Of a stretch of DNA of 64,000 nt, positions 17,313-27,060 are shown piece after piece; within the stretch, counting starts at the first letter, position 1; every line of letters starts with the position of its first letter. This DNA comes from Devosia sp. Its GTDB lineage: Bacteria > Pseudomonadota > Alphaproteobacteria > Rhizobiales > Devosiaceae. Both the position numbers and the translations under genes were made by a program. The notes under the pieces were generated by a model that saw nothing but the letters and a program-made list of their open reading frames with translations, was not told the origin of the DNA and did not search any database. The stretch covers positions 124,001-188,000 of the forward strand of contig NZ_JANQAH010000003.1 in the NCBI RefSeq assembly GCF_024707125.1. Direction: 5' to 3'.

Positions 17313-17996
17313 GTGCCAAAGGGAGTGTTCGAAAAGCCCGTCTTGCCCGCCCGACTCGCCAGAGTAATGGGGCGCCACGTTGCGCCGCCGCGCTTCGTCC
17401 TGTTTGCCGCAACCTTGGTTGGCCTGCTCCTGCTGGCAGTGTTGGCCGGGATTGAACTGCAGATCGGTGTTCTTGCCAGTTTCGACGTTGCTACGCTCGT
17501 CTTCCTCGTTTCGGCGCTTCCACTGCTCAACGACGACGTTGCGACGATGCGTTCGACTTCGGCGGCCAACGATGCCAATCGTGCGGGCCTGCTGGCGATC
17601 ACCGTGCTGGTTCTGCTCATCGTGCTGATTGCCGTGGGAGCGTTGATCGCGCATCCGGACGCAAATTGGATCGAGGTCCCGCTGATCCTGGGCTCGCTGG
17701 CGCTCGCCTGGGTGTTCGCCAACACGGTTTTCGCCTTCCACTACGCCCATCTCTACTATCAGCAGCGGGATGGGCGGGACCGGGCGGGCCTGAACTTTCC
17801 TGGTGGCGGCACGCCCGACTACTCGGATTTTTTCTATTTCAGCTTCACGCTGGGAATGACCTTCCAGACCTCGGATGTGACCATAGAGGGCACCCATATG
17901 CGCCGGATCGCGCTGGCTCAAGGAGGCGTAGCTTTCCTGTTCAACCTCGGCATCCTGGCGTTCGCGATCAACACAGTGGGCAGCCTCTATAGCTAG
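17313..17996 (+). CDS. DUF1345 family membrane protein
   Basis: A 227-residue protein with about five TM segments and the DUF1345 core: NTVFAFHYAHLYY, GLNFPGGGTPDYSDFFYFSF and LGMTFQTSDV. The segment DFFYFSFTLGMTFQTSD resembles the pore region of two-TM channels, but no function has been shown for the family. It starts with GTG 6 bases after the SH3b gene and ends 12 bases before convergent etfA. Confidence 0.8.
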   Translation: MPKGVFEKPVLPARLARVMGRHVAPPRFVLFAATLVGLLLLAVLAGIELQIGVLASFDVATLVFLVSALPLLNDDVATMRSTSAANDANRAGLLAITVLVLLIVLIAVGALIAHPDANWIEVPLILGSLALAWVFANTVFAFHYAHLYYQQRDGRDRAGLNFPGGGTPDYSDFFYFSFTLGMTFQTSDVTIEGTHMRRIALAQGGVAFLFNLGILAFAINTVGSLYS

Positions 17997-18008
17997 GGGC
18001 CGACTGGC

Positions 18009-18947
18009 TCACCGCGTCAGCGCCTCTGTCAACTGCGGCACGATGTCGAAGAGGTCGCCCACGAGGCCATAGTCCGCGATCTCGAAGATAGGGGCGGACG
18101 CATCCTTGTTGATGGCAATGATGATGCGGGCGCCCTTCATGCCGGCGACGTGCTGGACGGCGCCGGAAATGCCGATGGCGAGGTAGATGTCGGGCGCCAC
18201 GACCTTGCCCGTCTGGCCCACCTGCAGATCGTTGGGGGCGTAGCCGGAATCGACGGCGGCGCGGCTAGCGCCGATGGCAGCGCCCAACCGTTCGGCCAGG
18301 GGAGCCAGCAGGGAGTCGAACGCGTCGCGCGAGGCAAAGGCTCGACCGCCCGAAACCACGACCCGCGCTGTGCCGAGATCAGGGCGGTCCGAGGCGGTCA
18401 CCGTCTCGGCCAGCACACGCGGCGCATCGGCGAGCGGCGTAAAGGCGACCGGCACGATCGGCGCGCTCGCGTTGCCGACCTCGGCGGGCGCAAAGGCAGA
18501 GGCTCGAATGGTCAGGATCAGCCGCGGCTCGGAGACCGAGACGGTCTCGATGGCCGCGCCGGCATAGACCGGGTGCTCGAAGGTATTGCGGTCGATGATG
18601 GTGGTGACTTCGGATATCTGCGACACGTCGAGCAGGGCTGCGAGACGCGGCATCACGCTTTTGCCCACGGCGTTTGCGGGCGCGAGGAAGGCGTCATAGT
18701 CGCCCGACAATTGTTGCAGCAGCGCCGCCAAAGGCTCGGACACCGAGCCGGACAATTGCGGGTGTTCGGCAACGAGAACCTTGCGTACCCCCGTGAGCAA
18801 TGTCGCTGCGGCAGCTGCCTTGGCGGCCTGTGAGCCTGTGACCAGAACATCTACGGGTGCGCCCAAGTGGGCAGCGGCGGACACGACGCGGGCAACGCTC
18901 GGACCCAAGTCGCCGGACTGTACTTCTGCCAAAACCAGACTGGCCAT
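18009..18947 (-). CDS. etfA: Electron transfer flavoprotein alpha subunit
   Basis: A 312-residue ETF alpha. The N-terminal domain ([21 protein letters not shown]) is followed by the FAD-binding C-terminal domain with [55 protein letters not shown] and the closing [23 protein letters not shown] accepts electrons from acyl-CoA dehydrogenases and passes them to ETF-quinone oxidoreductase. ATG 18947 (MASLVLAEV) is preferred; a GTG three codons earlier overlaps the etfB stop. It is the last gene of an operon containing three acyl-CoA dehydrogenases, its natural partners here, and is likely a dedicated rather than housekeeping copy. Confidence 0.93.
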   Translation of the reverse strand: MASLVLAEVQSGDLGPSVARVVSAAAHLGAPVDVLVTGSQAAKAAAAATLLTGVRKVLVAEHPQLSGSVSEPLAALLQQLSGDYDAFLAPANAVGKSVMPRLAALLDVSQISEVTTIIDRNTFEHPVYAGAAIETVSVSEPRLILTIRASAFAPAEVGNASAPIVPVAFTPLADAPRVLAETVTASDRPDLGTARVVVSGGRAFASRDAFDSLLAPLAERLGAAIGASRAAVDSGYAPNDLQVGQTGKVVAPDIYLAIGISGAVQHVAGMKGARIIIAINKDASAPIFEIADYGLVGDLFDIVPQLTEALTR

Positions 18948-18952
18948 TTTTC

Positions 18953-19702
18953 TCACCCGCGATTGAGTTGTGTCTTGAGCACGCCGGCGAGTTCGCCGGC
19001 CGTTTCGAGCATGGTTCCACGCTGCCGCCGGGGCGGTTCGCGAGTTGAGAGGACTTTTAGCCGCGACGAGAGTTCGACGCCGAAACTGTCTGCGGGAACG
19101 ACGGCGAGCGGTTTGCTGCGTGCCTTCATGATATTGGGCAGGGACGCAAAGCGCGGCTCGTTGAGCCTGAGATCAGTGGTGATCACCGCGGGAAGCGGCA
19201 GGTCGAGGGTCTGGAGCCCAGCGTCGACTTCGCGGACTGCCACCGCCCTGCCCGAAGCGAGAGTGAGTTCGGAAATGAAGGTGGCCTGCGGCCAATTGAG
19301 GAGCGCAGCCAGCATCGAACCCGTTTGCGAGGCGTCGCTGTCGATGGACTGTTTGCCCATGAGCACGAGGCCCGGCTGTTCCTGTTCAGCGACGGCGCGC
19401 AGGAGCTTGGCGACGGCGAGCTGTTCGAGCCGGTCGTTGCTTTCGATCAGAATGGCGCGGTCGGCGCCCATGGCGAGACCGGTGCGCAGGATGTCCTGTG
19501 AAACGGAGGGGCCGATCGTCACGAGAACAACTTCGCTCGCTTGCCCCTTTTCCTTGAGCCGCAAGGCTTCTTCGAGCGCGATCTGGTCGAAGGGGTTGAT
19601 GATCATCCGGGCGCCCGTGGTTTCGATGCCGGAGCCATCGGACCGCACTTGAATGCGCATGACGGGGTCAATGACGCGCTTGGCAGTGACGAGCACTTTC
19701 AT
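18953..19702 (-). CDS. etfB: Electron transfer flavoprotein beta subunit
   Basis: A 249-residue ETF beta with MKVLVTAKRVIDPVMRI, INPFDQIALEEALRLKE, GADRAILIE and VRAVAEQEQPGLVLMGKQSIDSDASQTG-type AMP-site residues, and the recognition loop region SELTLASGRAVAVREVDAGLQ that docks on dehydrogenases. It overlaps the upstream hydratase/dehydrogenase gene by 4 bases (ATGA). Together with etfA it forms the heterodimer that oxidises the flavins of the acyl-CoA dehydrogenases of this operon. Confidence 0.93.
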   Translation of the reverse strand: MKVLVTAKRVIDPVMRIQVRSDGSGIETTGARMIINPFDQIALEEALRLKEKGQASEVVLVTIGPSVSQDILRTGLAMGADRAILIESNDRLEQLAVAKLLRAVAEQEQPGLVLMGKQSIDSDASQTGSMLAALLNWPQATFISELTLASGRAVAVREVDAGLQTLDLPLPAVITTDLRLNEPRFASLPNIMKARSKPLAVVPADSFGVELSSRLKVLSTREPPRRQRGTMLETAGELAGVLKTQLNRG

Positions 19703-21752
19703 GATGAGGTCTCGCGATTGGAGGTGGATTGGGCCAGGGCAACAAGGCTTGCGGCAGGCTGGAAGATCGCCTTGCCGGTCTCGTCATGCCAGGCTGAGAG
19801 GGAGGCGACTATGGCGCCTAGATCCTGCCGGTGCGCCCAATGGAGCGGGCCGCCCAGCGCGCGAGGAAAGCCGTAGCCATGGACCCAGACGAGGTCGATG
19901 TCGGAGGCGCGCGCCGCAATGCCCTCTTCGAGGATTCTGAAACCCTCGTTGATCATTGGATAGAGCGTGCGTTCGATGATCTCGCGGTCGGATATGGAGC
20001 GGGTAACTACGCCCCGTTCGGCGGCAATGCGGCCGATCAGTGCCGCGACTTCAGGGTCGGGCATGGGTGTGCGTGAACCGGTTTCGTAGCGATAGTACCC
20101 TGCCCCGGTTTTTTGCCCGAAGCGCCCGGCGGCGCAGAGGTCGTCGGCGACAGGAAGGCTTTCACCCTGGGCGCGGCGGTTGCGCCAGGAAATATCGAGG
20201 CCGGCCATATCCTGCATGGCGAAGGGGCCCATGGCCCAGCCGAAGGCGGTGAAGGCGGCATCGACCTGCATGGGCGATGCACCGGCCAGAAGCAGGTCGA
20301 CAAGCTCGGCGTTGCGGGCACCCAGCATGCGATTGCCGACAAAGCCGGGGCAGACGCCGACGACAACTGGCACCTTGCCGAGGCGTTTGGCGAGCGCCAC
20401 AGCGGTCTGGACAACGTCGGGTGCGGTCGCAGCGCCACGGACCACTTCGACGAGCTTCATCACCTGCGCTGGGGAGAAGAAGTGCAGCCCGAGCACGGCT
20501 TCGGGTCGGCGTGTGGCCGAGGCGATGGTGTCGATGTCGAGGTAGGAGGTATTGCTGGCGAGGATGGCGCCGGGGCGCATGATGGCGTCGAGCGCGGCAA
20601 AGATGCTTTGCTTGACCGCAAGGTCTTCGAAGGCGGCTTCGACGACGAGATCGCAATCGGCCAGTTGTGGTAGTTCGGAGTGGGGCTGGATGGCCGAGCG
20701 AGCCTGGTCGGCGGTTTGTGCCGACAGGCTGCCGCGGTTTACCGCGCTGCCATAGGTGGCGGCGATGGCATCGAGGCCGCGCGCCAGGGCCTCGGGGTCG
20801 GCGTCGAAGAGGTGGACGGCGAGGCCGGCATTGGCGAAGGCCATGGCGATGCCGCGGCCCATGGTGCCGGCGCCGATGACGCCGACGGTCTTGATGTCAG
20901 TGGCGCCCGTTGACCGATCGACCTTGGCAGCGACACGCTCGGCAAAGAAGAGATGGCGGAGTGCTGCGGATTCAGGACTGGCGCGCAGGATCGCGAAGGA
21001 CTGGCGCTCGCGCTCCAGAGCCTCTTGGGGGGACAGGGTTGCGGCATTGCGCAAGGCATCGACCACAGCCAAGGGGCGGCCTGCCCCTTGTGTCGGGTCA
21101 GGAAGGAGTTGGCCGCGGCTTCGAAGGCGGCGAGGTCGCTGGCCGATTCCCGGATGAGTTGCTGGGGCCGATTGGCGAGCATGACCCGGGCGGCCTCCAA
21201 CGCGTCGGCGGCGGCCGGGACTATGGCATCGAGGAGGCCGAGGTAGAATGCGGCGGTGGCGGTGACTGCTTCGCCGTCTCCGATCAGGGCAAGGGCTCGG
21301 ACGAGACCGATGCGCTGTGGCAGGCGCACGGTGCCGCCGGCGCCCGGAATGAGGCCGAGCTTGACTTCGGGCAGGCCGAGGCTTGCTTGCGGCGACGCCA
21401 GAATATGGCGGCAGGCCAGAGCCAGTTCCAGTCCACCGCCAAGCGCCACGCCGGCGATGAGGGCTATCGTGGGCTTGGTGCAGGCCGCGAGGCGGGTATT
21501 GAGGTCGGCAAGACTGGGGGCCTGCGGCGGAGCGGAGAATTCGGCGATGTCGGCGCCCGCGGAAAAGGCTCGGGCGGAACCTTCGAGAATGAGCGCGGTC
21601 ACCTCGGGATCGGTTTCGGCGGCCTCGATCGCGGCGAGAATGCCGGCGCGGGTTGCGTGGTTGAGGGCATTGACCGGCGGATTGTCGAGCGTTGCTACCG
21701 CCAGCGTACCCTCGCGACGATAGCGGACCGGTCTGTCGAGGACGATCTGCAC
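19699..21752 (-). pseudogene. Fused enoyl-CoA hydratase / 3-hydroxyacyl-CoA dehydrogenase (FadJ/PimF-like), frameshifted
   Basis: Two overlapping frames together encode a fusion of about 684 residues. The first (from GTG 21752) is an enoyl-CoA hydratase with LNHATRAGILAAI, ALGGGLELALACRH and GLPEVKLGLIPGAGGT (catalytic Glu). It is in frame through FLTRHKGQAAP, then turns to nonsense. The second continues with AVVDALRNAATL and the dehydrogenase: KTVGVIGAGTMGRGIAMAFA (NAD), VVEAAFED, LGLHFFSPAQVMKLVEVV (catalytic His) and a complete C-terminus. One missing base in the run at 21073-21076 (G on the plus strand) restores the fusion. It would hydrate trans-enoyl-CoA and oxidise the hydroxyacyl-CoA. 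Either an authentic mutation or a sequencing error; the C-terminal half remains free of further damage. Confidence 0.85.
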
Positions 21753-22940
21753 CTAGAAAAACGCCTGCAGGCCGGTCTGGGCGCGGCCCAGGATCAGCGC
21801 GTGAATGTCGTGCGTGCCTTCGTAGGTATTCACCGTTTCAAGATTCTGCGCGTGGCGCATGACCTGGTAGCCGGCCTGAATGCCGTTGCCGCCGTGCATG
21901 TCGCGGGCGAGGCGCGCGATATCGAGCGCCTTGCCGCAATTGTTGCGCTTGATCAGGGACACCATTTCATGGGCCATTTCGCCCTCGTCCATCAGCCGGC
22001 CGACGCGCAAGGCGCCCTGCAGCCCGAAGGCGATGTCGGTCTGCATGTCGGCGAGCTTCTTCTGGTAAAGCTGCATGCCGGCCAGAGGCTTGCCGAACTG
22101 TTCGCGGTCGAGCCCATATTGGCGGGAGCGGAACCAGCAATCCTCAGCCGCGCCCATGACGCCCCAGGCAATGCCGTAGCGGGCGCGATTGAGGCAGCCG
22201 AAGGGGCCAGACAGCCCAGAGGCATGCGGCAGCAGGGCGTCCTCGCCCACTTCCACATTTTCGAGGATGATTTCACCGGTCACCGAAGCGCGCAGTGACA
22301 GTTTGCCATCGATGCGGGGAGCGGAGAGGCCGGGATATCCCTTTTCGAGGACGAAGCCGCGGATGGCGCCGTCATGGGCATCGGACTTGGCCCAAATGAC
22401 GAAGACATCGGCAATGGGTGAATTGGAAATCCAGGTTTTCGCGCCATTGAGGAGATAGCCGTTGGCGGTGCGCGTGGCGCGGGTGCGCATGGAACCGGGG
22501 TCAGAACCGGCGCCGGGCTCGGTCAGGCCAAAGCAGCCGATCCATTCCCCCGAGGTCAGGCGGGGCACGAAGTGCTGCTTTTGCGCCTCGCTGCCATAGG
22601 CAAGGATGGGATGGATCACGAGCGAAGACTGCACGCTCATCATCGAGCGATAGCCCGAATCCACGCGCTCAATTTCGCGGGCCACGAGGCCATAGGCGAC
22701 ATAGCTGGCGCCGAGGCCGCCGTATTGTTCAGGAACAGTGGTACCGAGGAGACCGGCCGCGCCCATTTCGGCGAAGATGCCGGCGTCGACGGTTTCGTCG
22801 AGATAGGCCTGCTCTATGCGCGGTTGCAGACGTTCGGCCGCGAAACGGGCGGCGGCATCGCGCAGCAGGCGCTCCAGTTCCGTTAGCTGGTCCTCAAGAC
22901 GCAGGGGGTCATGCCAGGCAAAGGCAGCGGTGGAGGTCAT
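21753..22940 (-). CDS. gcdH: Glutaryl-CoA dehydrogenase-like acyl-CoA dehydrogenase
   Basis: A 395-residue flavoprotein with the GCDH pattern from end to end: [22 protein letters not shown] at the N-terminus, [17 protein letters not shown] (FAD/substrate), [34 protein letters not shown] and [18 protein letters not shown] with the catalytic Glu. GCDH oxidises and decarboxylates glutaryl-CoA to crotonyl-CoA. Placed with a class III CoA transferase it resembles the GcdH plus glutarate:CoA transferase pairing, but the operon also has PimC/PimD-type enzymes, so the true substrate may be another dicarboxylyl-CoA. Start overlaps the stop of the upstream gene (ATGA). Confidence 0.88.
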   Translation of the reverse strand: MTSTAAFAWHDPLRLEDQLTELERLLRDAAARFAAERLQPRIEQAYLDETVDAGIFAEMGAAGLLGTTVPEQYGGLGASYVAYGLVAREIERVDSGYRSMMSVQSSLVIHPILAYGSEAQKQHFVPRLTSGEWIGCFGLTEPGAGSDPGSMRTRATRTANGYLLNGAKTWISNSPIADVFVIWAKSDAHDGAIRGFVLEKGYPGLSAPRIDGKLSLRASVTGEIILENVEVGEDALLPHASGLSGPFGCLNRARYGIAWGVMGAAEDCWFRSRQYGLDREQFGKPLAGMQLYQKKLADMQTDIAFGLQGALRVGRLMDEGEMAHEMVSLIKRNNCGKALDIARLARDMHGGNGIQAGYQVMRHAQNLETVNTYEGTHDIHALILGRAQTGLQAFF

Positions 22941-24016
22941 TCGTCTTCCTCAAGCAGGCTCGCCGGACTGAGCGAAAGTTCGTGCAGGCATTGGGTGCGG
23001 TCGCACAGCTGCATCTGAGTGGTGGAGAGGCGCCGGAACAGGCGACCGGCCGGGCTTTCCAGCGTCATGCCGATGGCGCCATGAAGCTGGACGGCGGTTT
23101 CGCCAAGAAGCCGTGCCGCGCCATCGATATAGGCTTTGGCAGCGATAACGGCCCGGCGGCGGATCGTGGGGTCTGCATCAAGGGCGGCCGTGGCGTGGTC
23201 GCGCATGGACCGGGCCTGTTCGAGCTCGATCAGCATGTCGACGGCGCGATGCTGCAGGGCCTGAAAGCTGCCGATGGCGACGCCGAACTGCTTTCGCGTC
23301 TTGAGGTAGTCGATCGTCAGGTGGTGGAGCTGCTCCATGGCACCCACGGCGCCAGCGACGAGGCCCGCAAGGCCGTGGTCGAGGGCGGCGGCAAGGAACG
23401 TCGCAGCGTCCGGGCCGTCCAGCAGATTCGACGACGAGAGTTCCGCACCTGTCAGGGTCAGTTCTGCGCCATCGCCAAGCCAATGAGGCGACATGGTTAC
23501 GCCTGCTGCGTCGGCGGGAACCAGAAAGACTTTGAGACCAGAAGGCCCAGCGGCACTGACGAGGAAATGGGTGGCGTGTTTTCCGCCCAGGACCATGGTT
23601 TTTTGGCCGGTCAGCGAAAAGCCGGAGGCAGTCGGCTCGGCAATGGCGCCGACGGGGGCGGCGTCGAAATGCTGTCCCGGCTCGGCATGAGCCAAGGCGA
23701 GGACCATAGTGCCCGCGGCGATTTTCGGAGCCCAATCGAGACGCTGAGCGGGGCTCGCCAGATTGCGCACCAGCCGGGATCCGATGATGGCGCTGGCGAG
23801 GAATGGCAGGTCGACGTCGGCGCGGCCCAGCGCGCCCATGACCAGCGAGAGATCAGCGGCCGATGAATCGAGCCCCCCCCTCCCCGTCGCGAAGGGCATG
23901 GAGAGCAGGCCCTGTTCGGCAAAGTTTGACCAGGCATGGCCTTCGGCCACCAGCAGGCCATCGACCATGTCGACCAGCATGCGCTGTTCATCTGACTGCG
24001 TCAGCATCGCGTTCAT
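22937..24016 (-). CDS. Acyl-CoA dehydrogenase, PimD-like small subunit
   Basis: A 359-residue acyl-CoA dehydrogenase-fold protein. It is divergent in the N-terminal half (no standard FAD-motif TEPxxGSD; the region reads [12 protein letters not shown]), but the C-terminal domain is recognisable, with [25 protein letters not shown] and [25 protein letters not shown]. The length and the position next to a PimC-like subunit fit the small subunit of the heteromeric pimeloyl-CoA dehydrogenase type found in Rhodopseudomonas. It is coupled by ATGA overlaps to both neighbours. It probably forms a heterodimer with the next gene's product. Confidence 0.82.
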   Translation of the reverse strand: MNAMLTQSDEQRMLVDMVDGLLVAEGHAWSNFAEQGLLSMPFATGRGGLDSSAADLSLVMGALGRADVDLPFLASAIIGSRLVRNLASPAQRLDWAPKIAAGTMVLALAHAEPGQHFDAAPVGAIAEPTASGFSLTGQKTMVLGGKHATHFLVSAAGPSGLKVFLVPADAAGVTMSPHWLGDGAELTLTGAELSSSNLLDGPDAATFLAAALDHGLAGLVAGAVGAMEQLHHLTIDYLKTRKQFGVAIGSFQALQHRAVDMLIELEQARSMRDHATAALDADPTIRRRAVIAAKAYIDGAARLLGETAVQLHGAIGMTLESPAGRLFRRLSTTQMQLCDRTQCLHELSLSPASLLEEDE

Positions 24017-25179
24017 AGCCCCAGCACCTGCTTGGCGATAATGTTGCGCTGGATCTCGTTGGCGCCGCCATAGATCGAGACTTTGCGCGCGTTGAGATAG
24101 GTCGCGAGCGCCAGACTTGGCGCATCGTCGTCGATGTCATCGGTCATGGCGCGCAGCCCGGCGGGGCCGGCTACGTCCATCAACAGTTCGGCAGCACGCT
24201 GCTGCAATTGCGAACCCTTGAGCTTGACGATGGAGGCCGCCGGATCGCCCTCGCCTCCGCCAGCGCGTGACGCGAGACGCACCAGCGTGATTTCCAGGGC
24301 CTTGAGGTCGAGTTCGAGTTCGATCAGACGCTGGTGGAAAGGGGCATGGTCGAGCAGGGTGCCGGAGCCGAAGGGCGTGGCCGCGGCCAGCCGACGCGCG
24401 CGGGCCGCCCGCTCCTTGGTCAGGCCGATGCGCGCAATGCCGGAGCGCTCGTTGGTGAGCAGGTATTTAGCATAGTCCCAGCCGCGATTTTCTTCGCCGA
24501 CGCGCTGATCGAAGGGCACCAGAACGTCGTCGAAGAAGACCTCGTTGACCTCGTGATGACCTTCGACGGTGATGATCGGGCGGACGGTGATGCCGGGAGA
24601 CCGCATATCGATGAGCAGGAACGAAATCCCGGCCTGCTTGCGGACGTCGGGATCGGTCCGCACCAGGCAGAAAATCCAGTCGGCATATTGGGCATAGGTG
24701 GTCCAGGTCTTCTGGCCTGTGACGCGATAACCTTGGGGCGTGTGCACCGCCCTGGTTTGCAGGCTTGCAAGATCAGACCCGGCCTCGGGCTCGGAAAAGC
24801 CCTGGCACCACCAGTCATCCAGATTGGCGGCGCGCGGCAGAAAACGCTGTTTCTGTTCCTCGGAGCCGAAGGCAGCGAGGACGGGGCCAAGCATGTTGCA
24901 GTTGAACTGCAGGGGCAGTGGCACGGCGGCGCGCTGCAATTCCTCGGTGAAGATATGGAGGCGCACCCGATCCCAATCGCGGCCGCCCCAGGCGGCGGGC
25001 CAATGAGGCACGGCGAGGCCGTTCGCATTGAGGATGCGCTGCGATTCCACGAAATCGGCGCGGGCCAAGGGTTGGCCGGCGCTGATCTTGGCGCGGATAC
25101 GCTCCGGGATCTGGCTGGTGAAGAAGGCCCGCAATTCCTGACGGAACGCCTTGAGCTCAGTAGAGTAAAGCGCGCTCAT
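24013..25179 (-). CDS. Acyl-CoA dehydrogenase, PimC-like large subunit
   Basis: A 388-residue acyl-CoA dehydrogenase with LAVPHWPAAWGGRDW, WWCQGFSEPEAGSDLASLQT (FAD-binding signature), VTGQKTWTTYAQYADW, EVFFDDVLVPFDQRVGEENRGWDYAKYLL and the closing [19 protein letters not shown]. This set marks the PimC/large-subunit branch that works with a PimD partner on dicarboxylyl- or bulky acyl-CoAs. It is overlapped by 4 bases with both neighbours in a tightly coupled operon. It would introduce the alpha,beta double bond and reduce ETF. Confidence 0.87.
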   Translation of the reverse strand: MSALYSTELKAFRQELRAFFTSQIPERIRAKISAGQPLARADFVESQRILNANGLAVPHWPAAWGGRDWDRVRLHIFTEELQRAAVPLPLQFNCNMLGPVLAAFGSEEQKQRFLPRAANLDDWWCQGFSEPEAGSDLASLQTRAVHTPQGYRVTGQKTWTTYAQYADWIFCLVRTDPDVRKQAGISFLLIDMRSPGITVRPIITVEGHHEVNEVFFDDVLVPFDQRVGEENRGWDYAKYLLTNERSGIARIGLTKERAARARRLAAATPFGSGTLLDHAPFHQRLIELELDLKALEITLVRLASRAGGGEGDPAASIVKLKGSQLQQRAAELLMDVAGPAGLRAMTDDIDDDAPSLALATYLNARKVSIYGGANEIQRNIIAKQVLGL

Positions 25180-26333
25180 TTGGAAAATGCTCCATCCGGA
25201 TGCAGGAGATCGGCATTGTGTTCGCCTAGCGTGGGCGGCCGGCGCACCGGCAGGCGCTCGCCATCGAAGCGCCAGGGCGAGGAGAGGACGGAGACCGGTT
25301 CGCCCGCCGGATGCTCGTAGCTGCCCACCATGCCGGATTGCTGTGTACGCGCACCGCTGAGGGCCTCGTGGAGGCCCTTGACCTCGCCGGCCGGAATGCC
25401 GGCTTGGGCCAGAGCCGGCAGAAGATCGGCGCGCCGGTGGCGGGCGATTTCGGGCTCAAGAGCGGCCAGCAGCACCGCGCGATTGGCGGCGCGCTGCACA
25501 TTGGTGGCGAAACGCGGATCATCGGCGAGATCGGGGCGCTTGAGCACCTTCAGGCAGAAATTGCGATATTGCTCATTGTTGCCCACGGTGATGACCAGCG
25601 GGCCATCGGCTGCCTCGAAGACGCCATAGGGCACGATGGAGGGATGGGCACTGCCGACCCGCGGCGGGTCGGCCTGGCGCAAAAGCGCCTCCAAACCGTA
25701 GTAGGAACTCAGCGCAATGCCGTGATCGTGGAGGGCGACATCGATGCGCCTCCCCTTCCCCGTGCGCTGCGCCTGGAAAAGAGCCGCGAGCATGGCCTGG
25801 GCCGCGGACATGCCGGTGAAAAGATCCACCGCGGCGATCCCGAGCTTGAGCGGGGGACCGTCGGCTTCGCCATTGATCGACATCAGCCCGCTTTCGCCCT
25901 GGATCACCAGGTCGTAGCCCGGCCGCGCCGCTTCAGGACCCTGGCGGTCATAGCCGGCGACGGCGCAATAGATGAGGCGTGGATTGATCGTGCTGAGATG
26001 ATCGTAACCGAGGCCGAAGCGCTCCATGTCGCCGGCCTTGAAATTTTCCACCAGCACATCGGCCTCTTTGACCAGCTGCAACAGCGACCGGCGATCGCTC
26101 TCGTTGGCAAGATCGAGCGTGATCGAGCGCTTGTTGCGGTTAAAGCCGTAGAAATAGGTGGTGTCGCCCGCAGCGAGCGGCAGGCCCCAATCGCGGGTGT
26201 CGTCGCCCCGGCCGGGGCGCTCGACCTTAATCACGTCTGCGCCAAGGTCGCCCAGCACCATTGCCGACAATGGGCCCGCAAGCACCCTCGACAGATCCAG
26301 AACCTTGACACCCAGCAGCGGCAGGTCGGCCAT
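25176..26333 (-). CDS. CaiB/BaiF class III CoA transferase
   Basis: A 385-residue family III CoA transferase: LPLLGVKVLDLSRVLAGP, LGDLGADVIKVERPGRGDDTR, NRNKRSITLDLA, VLVENFKAGDMERFGLGY, and the active-site region RPGYDLVIQGESGLM with the conserved Asp. These enzymes move CoA from succinyl-CoA or similar to a free acid without an ATP cost; the SUGCT (glutarate/HMG) branch is a plausible relative. ATG 26333 (MADLPLL) was chosen because the upstream in-frame codons lie in the operator region. It is the first gene of the acyl-CoA operon and is divergent from the TetR gene, with operator site A between them. Confidence 0.88.
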   Translation of the reverse strand: MADLPLLGVKVLDLSRVLAGPLSAMVLGDLGADVIKVERPGRGDDTRDWGLPLAAGDTTYFYGFNRNKRSITLDLANESDRRSLLQLVKEADVLVENFKAGDMERFGLGYDHLSTINPRLIYCAVAGYDRQGPEAARPGYDLVIQGESGLMSINGEADGPPLKLGIAAVDLFTGMSAAQAMLAALFQAQRTGKGRRIDVALHDHGIALSSYYGLEALLRQADPPRVGSAHPSIVPYGVFEAADGPLVITVGNNEQYRNFCLKVLKRPDLADDPRFATNVQRAANRAVLLAALEPEIARHRRADLLPALAQAGIPAGEVKGLHEALSGARTQQSGMVGSYEHPAGEPVSVLSSPWRFDGERLPVRRPPTLGEHNADLLHPDGAFSK

Positions 26334-26380
26334 TTGCACACCCGATTGCGTCGTTATACACCAGTCATGTAACAATAACG

Positions 26381-26407
26381 GTTTATTGACCGGCTGGCCG
26401 GTAATAC
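26381..26407. promoter_or_regulatory. TetR operator site A (divergent promoter region)
   Basis: The inverted repeat TGACCG-GCTGGC-CGGTAA lies between the CoA transferase and tetR. Its right arm CGGTAA and the flanking TTTA match sites B (33448-33479) and C (35969-36000). A TATAAC box at 26353-26358 (minus strand) may be the -10 for the CoA transferase operon. It is proposed as the autoregulatory and operon operator of the adjacent TetR protein. Confidence 0.65.
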
Positions 26408-26448
26408 GACACTGGATCAGCACCCGTCAATCGCGAGGATCGAATTAT

Positions 26449-27060
26449 ATGGAAAAAACCGGGAAACGCGCCCTCGGACGTCCGGCAACCATCACGGCGC
26501 CTCGCGAGACCATTCTCGCACATGCGGCGCGGCTTTTTGCCGAAAAGGGATTCGAAGGGGCTTCCCTGCAGGATGTGGCCAAGGCCGTCGGCATTTCGAA
26601 GGCCGCGGTCTATCACTATTTTCCGACCAAGCAGGTCATCTACGACGAGATCGTCATCGATCTGCTGAGTCGCCTGCGCGAGCATGTGCAGGCCGAAATC
26701 GAAGGCACCGCACCGTTCAACGATCGGCTGCGGCAGATGATGGTGGCTCATGCCAGCTTCTTCGAGGCCAATTACGAATCCTTTGTCACGCTGCTGCACG
26801 GCTTTGGCGGCCTCAGCCGCACGCTGGCGCCGGGCCAGGTGTCGGTGCGCGACGAATATGAAACCATGATCCGCGGGCTGATGACCGATGCCAGCGCCAG
26901 CGGCGAGCTGGTGATGGCGGACCCGGCAATCGCCGCCCGTGCGGTGCTTTCAATGCTCAACTGGATGGCGCGCTGGTATCGGCCCGGCGGGCGACTGGCA
27001 GCGCGCGACTTCGCCGAGGAATATTTCCAGCTGATCTACAACGGCCTCAGGCCACGGTGA
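26449..27060 (+). CDS. TetR/AcrR-family transcriptional regulator
   Basis: A 203-residue regulator. The N-terminal domain has APRETILAHAARLFAEKGF and the HTH SLQDVAKAVGISKAAVYHYF followed by PTKQVIYDEIV; the C-terminal half is a helical ligand domain of unknown specificity. The ATG at 26449 has GAGGAT at 8 bases. It is alone on the plus strand inside an 18-kb minus-strand catabolic region and overlaps the end of the aldehyde dehydrogenase gene by 14 bases. Three similar palindromes at its own promoter and at two promoters of the ABC/DUF2804 genes suggest it is a local repressor relieved by a pathway intermediate, perhaps an acyl-CoA. Confidence 0.9.
   Translation: MEKTGKRALGRPATITAPRETILAHAARLFAEKGFEGASLQDVAKAVGISKAAVYHYFPTKQVIYDEIVIDLLSRLREHVQAEIEGTAPFNDRLRQMMVAHASFFEANYESFVTLLHGFGGLSRTLAPGQVSVRDEYETMIRGLMTDASASGELVMADPAIAARAVLSMLNWMARWYRPGGRLAARDFAEEYFQLIYNGLRPR

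Noticed and set aside
21073..21076. Programmed ribosomal frameshift in the hydratase/dehydrogenase gene
   Set aside because: The site is a plain four-base run without a classic heptameric slippery sequence or an evident downstream pseudoknot; mutation or sequencing error is simpler.
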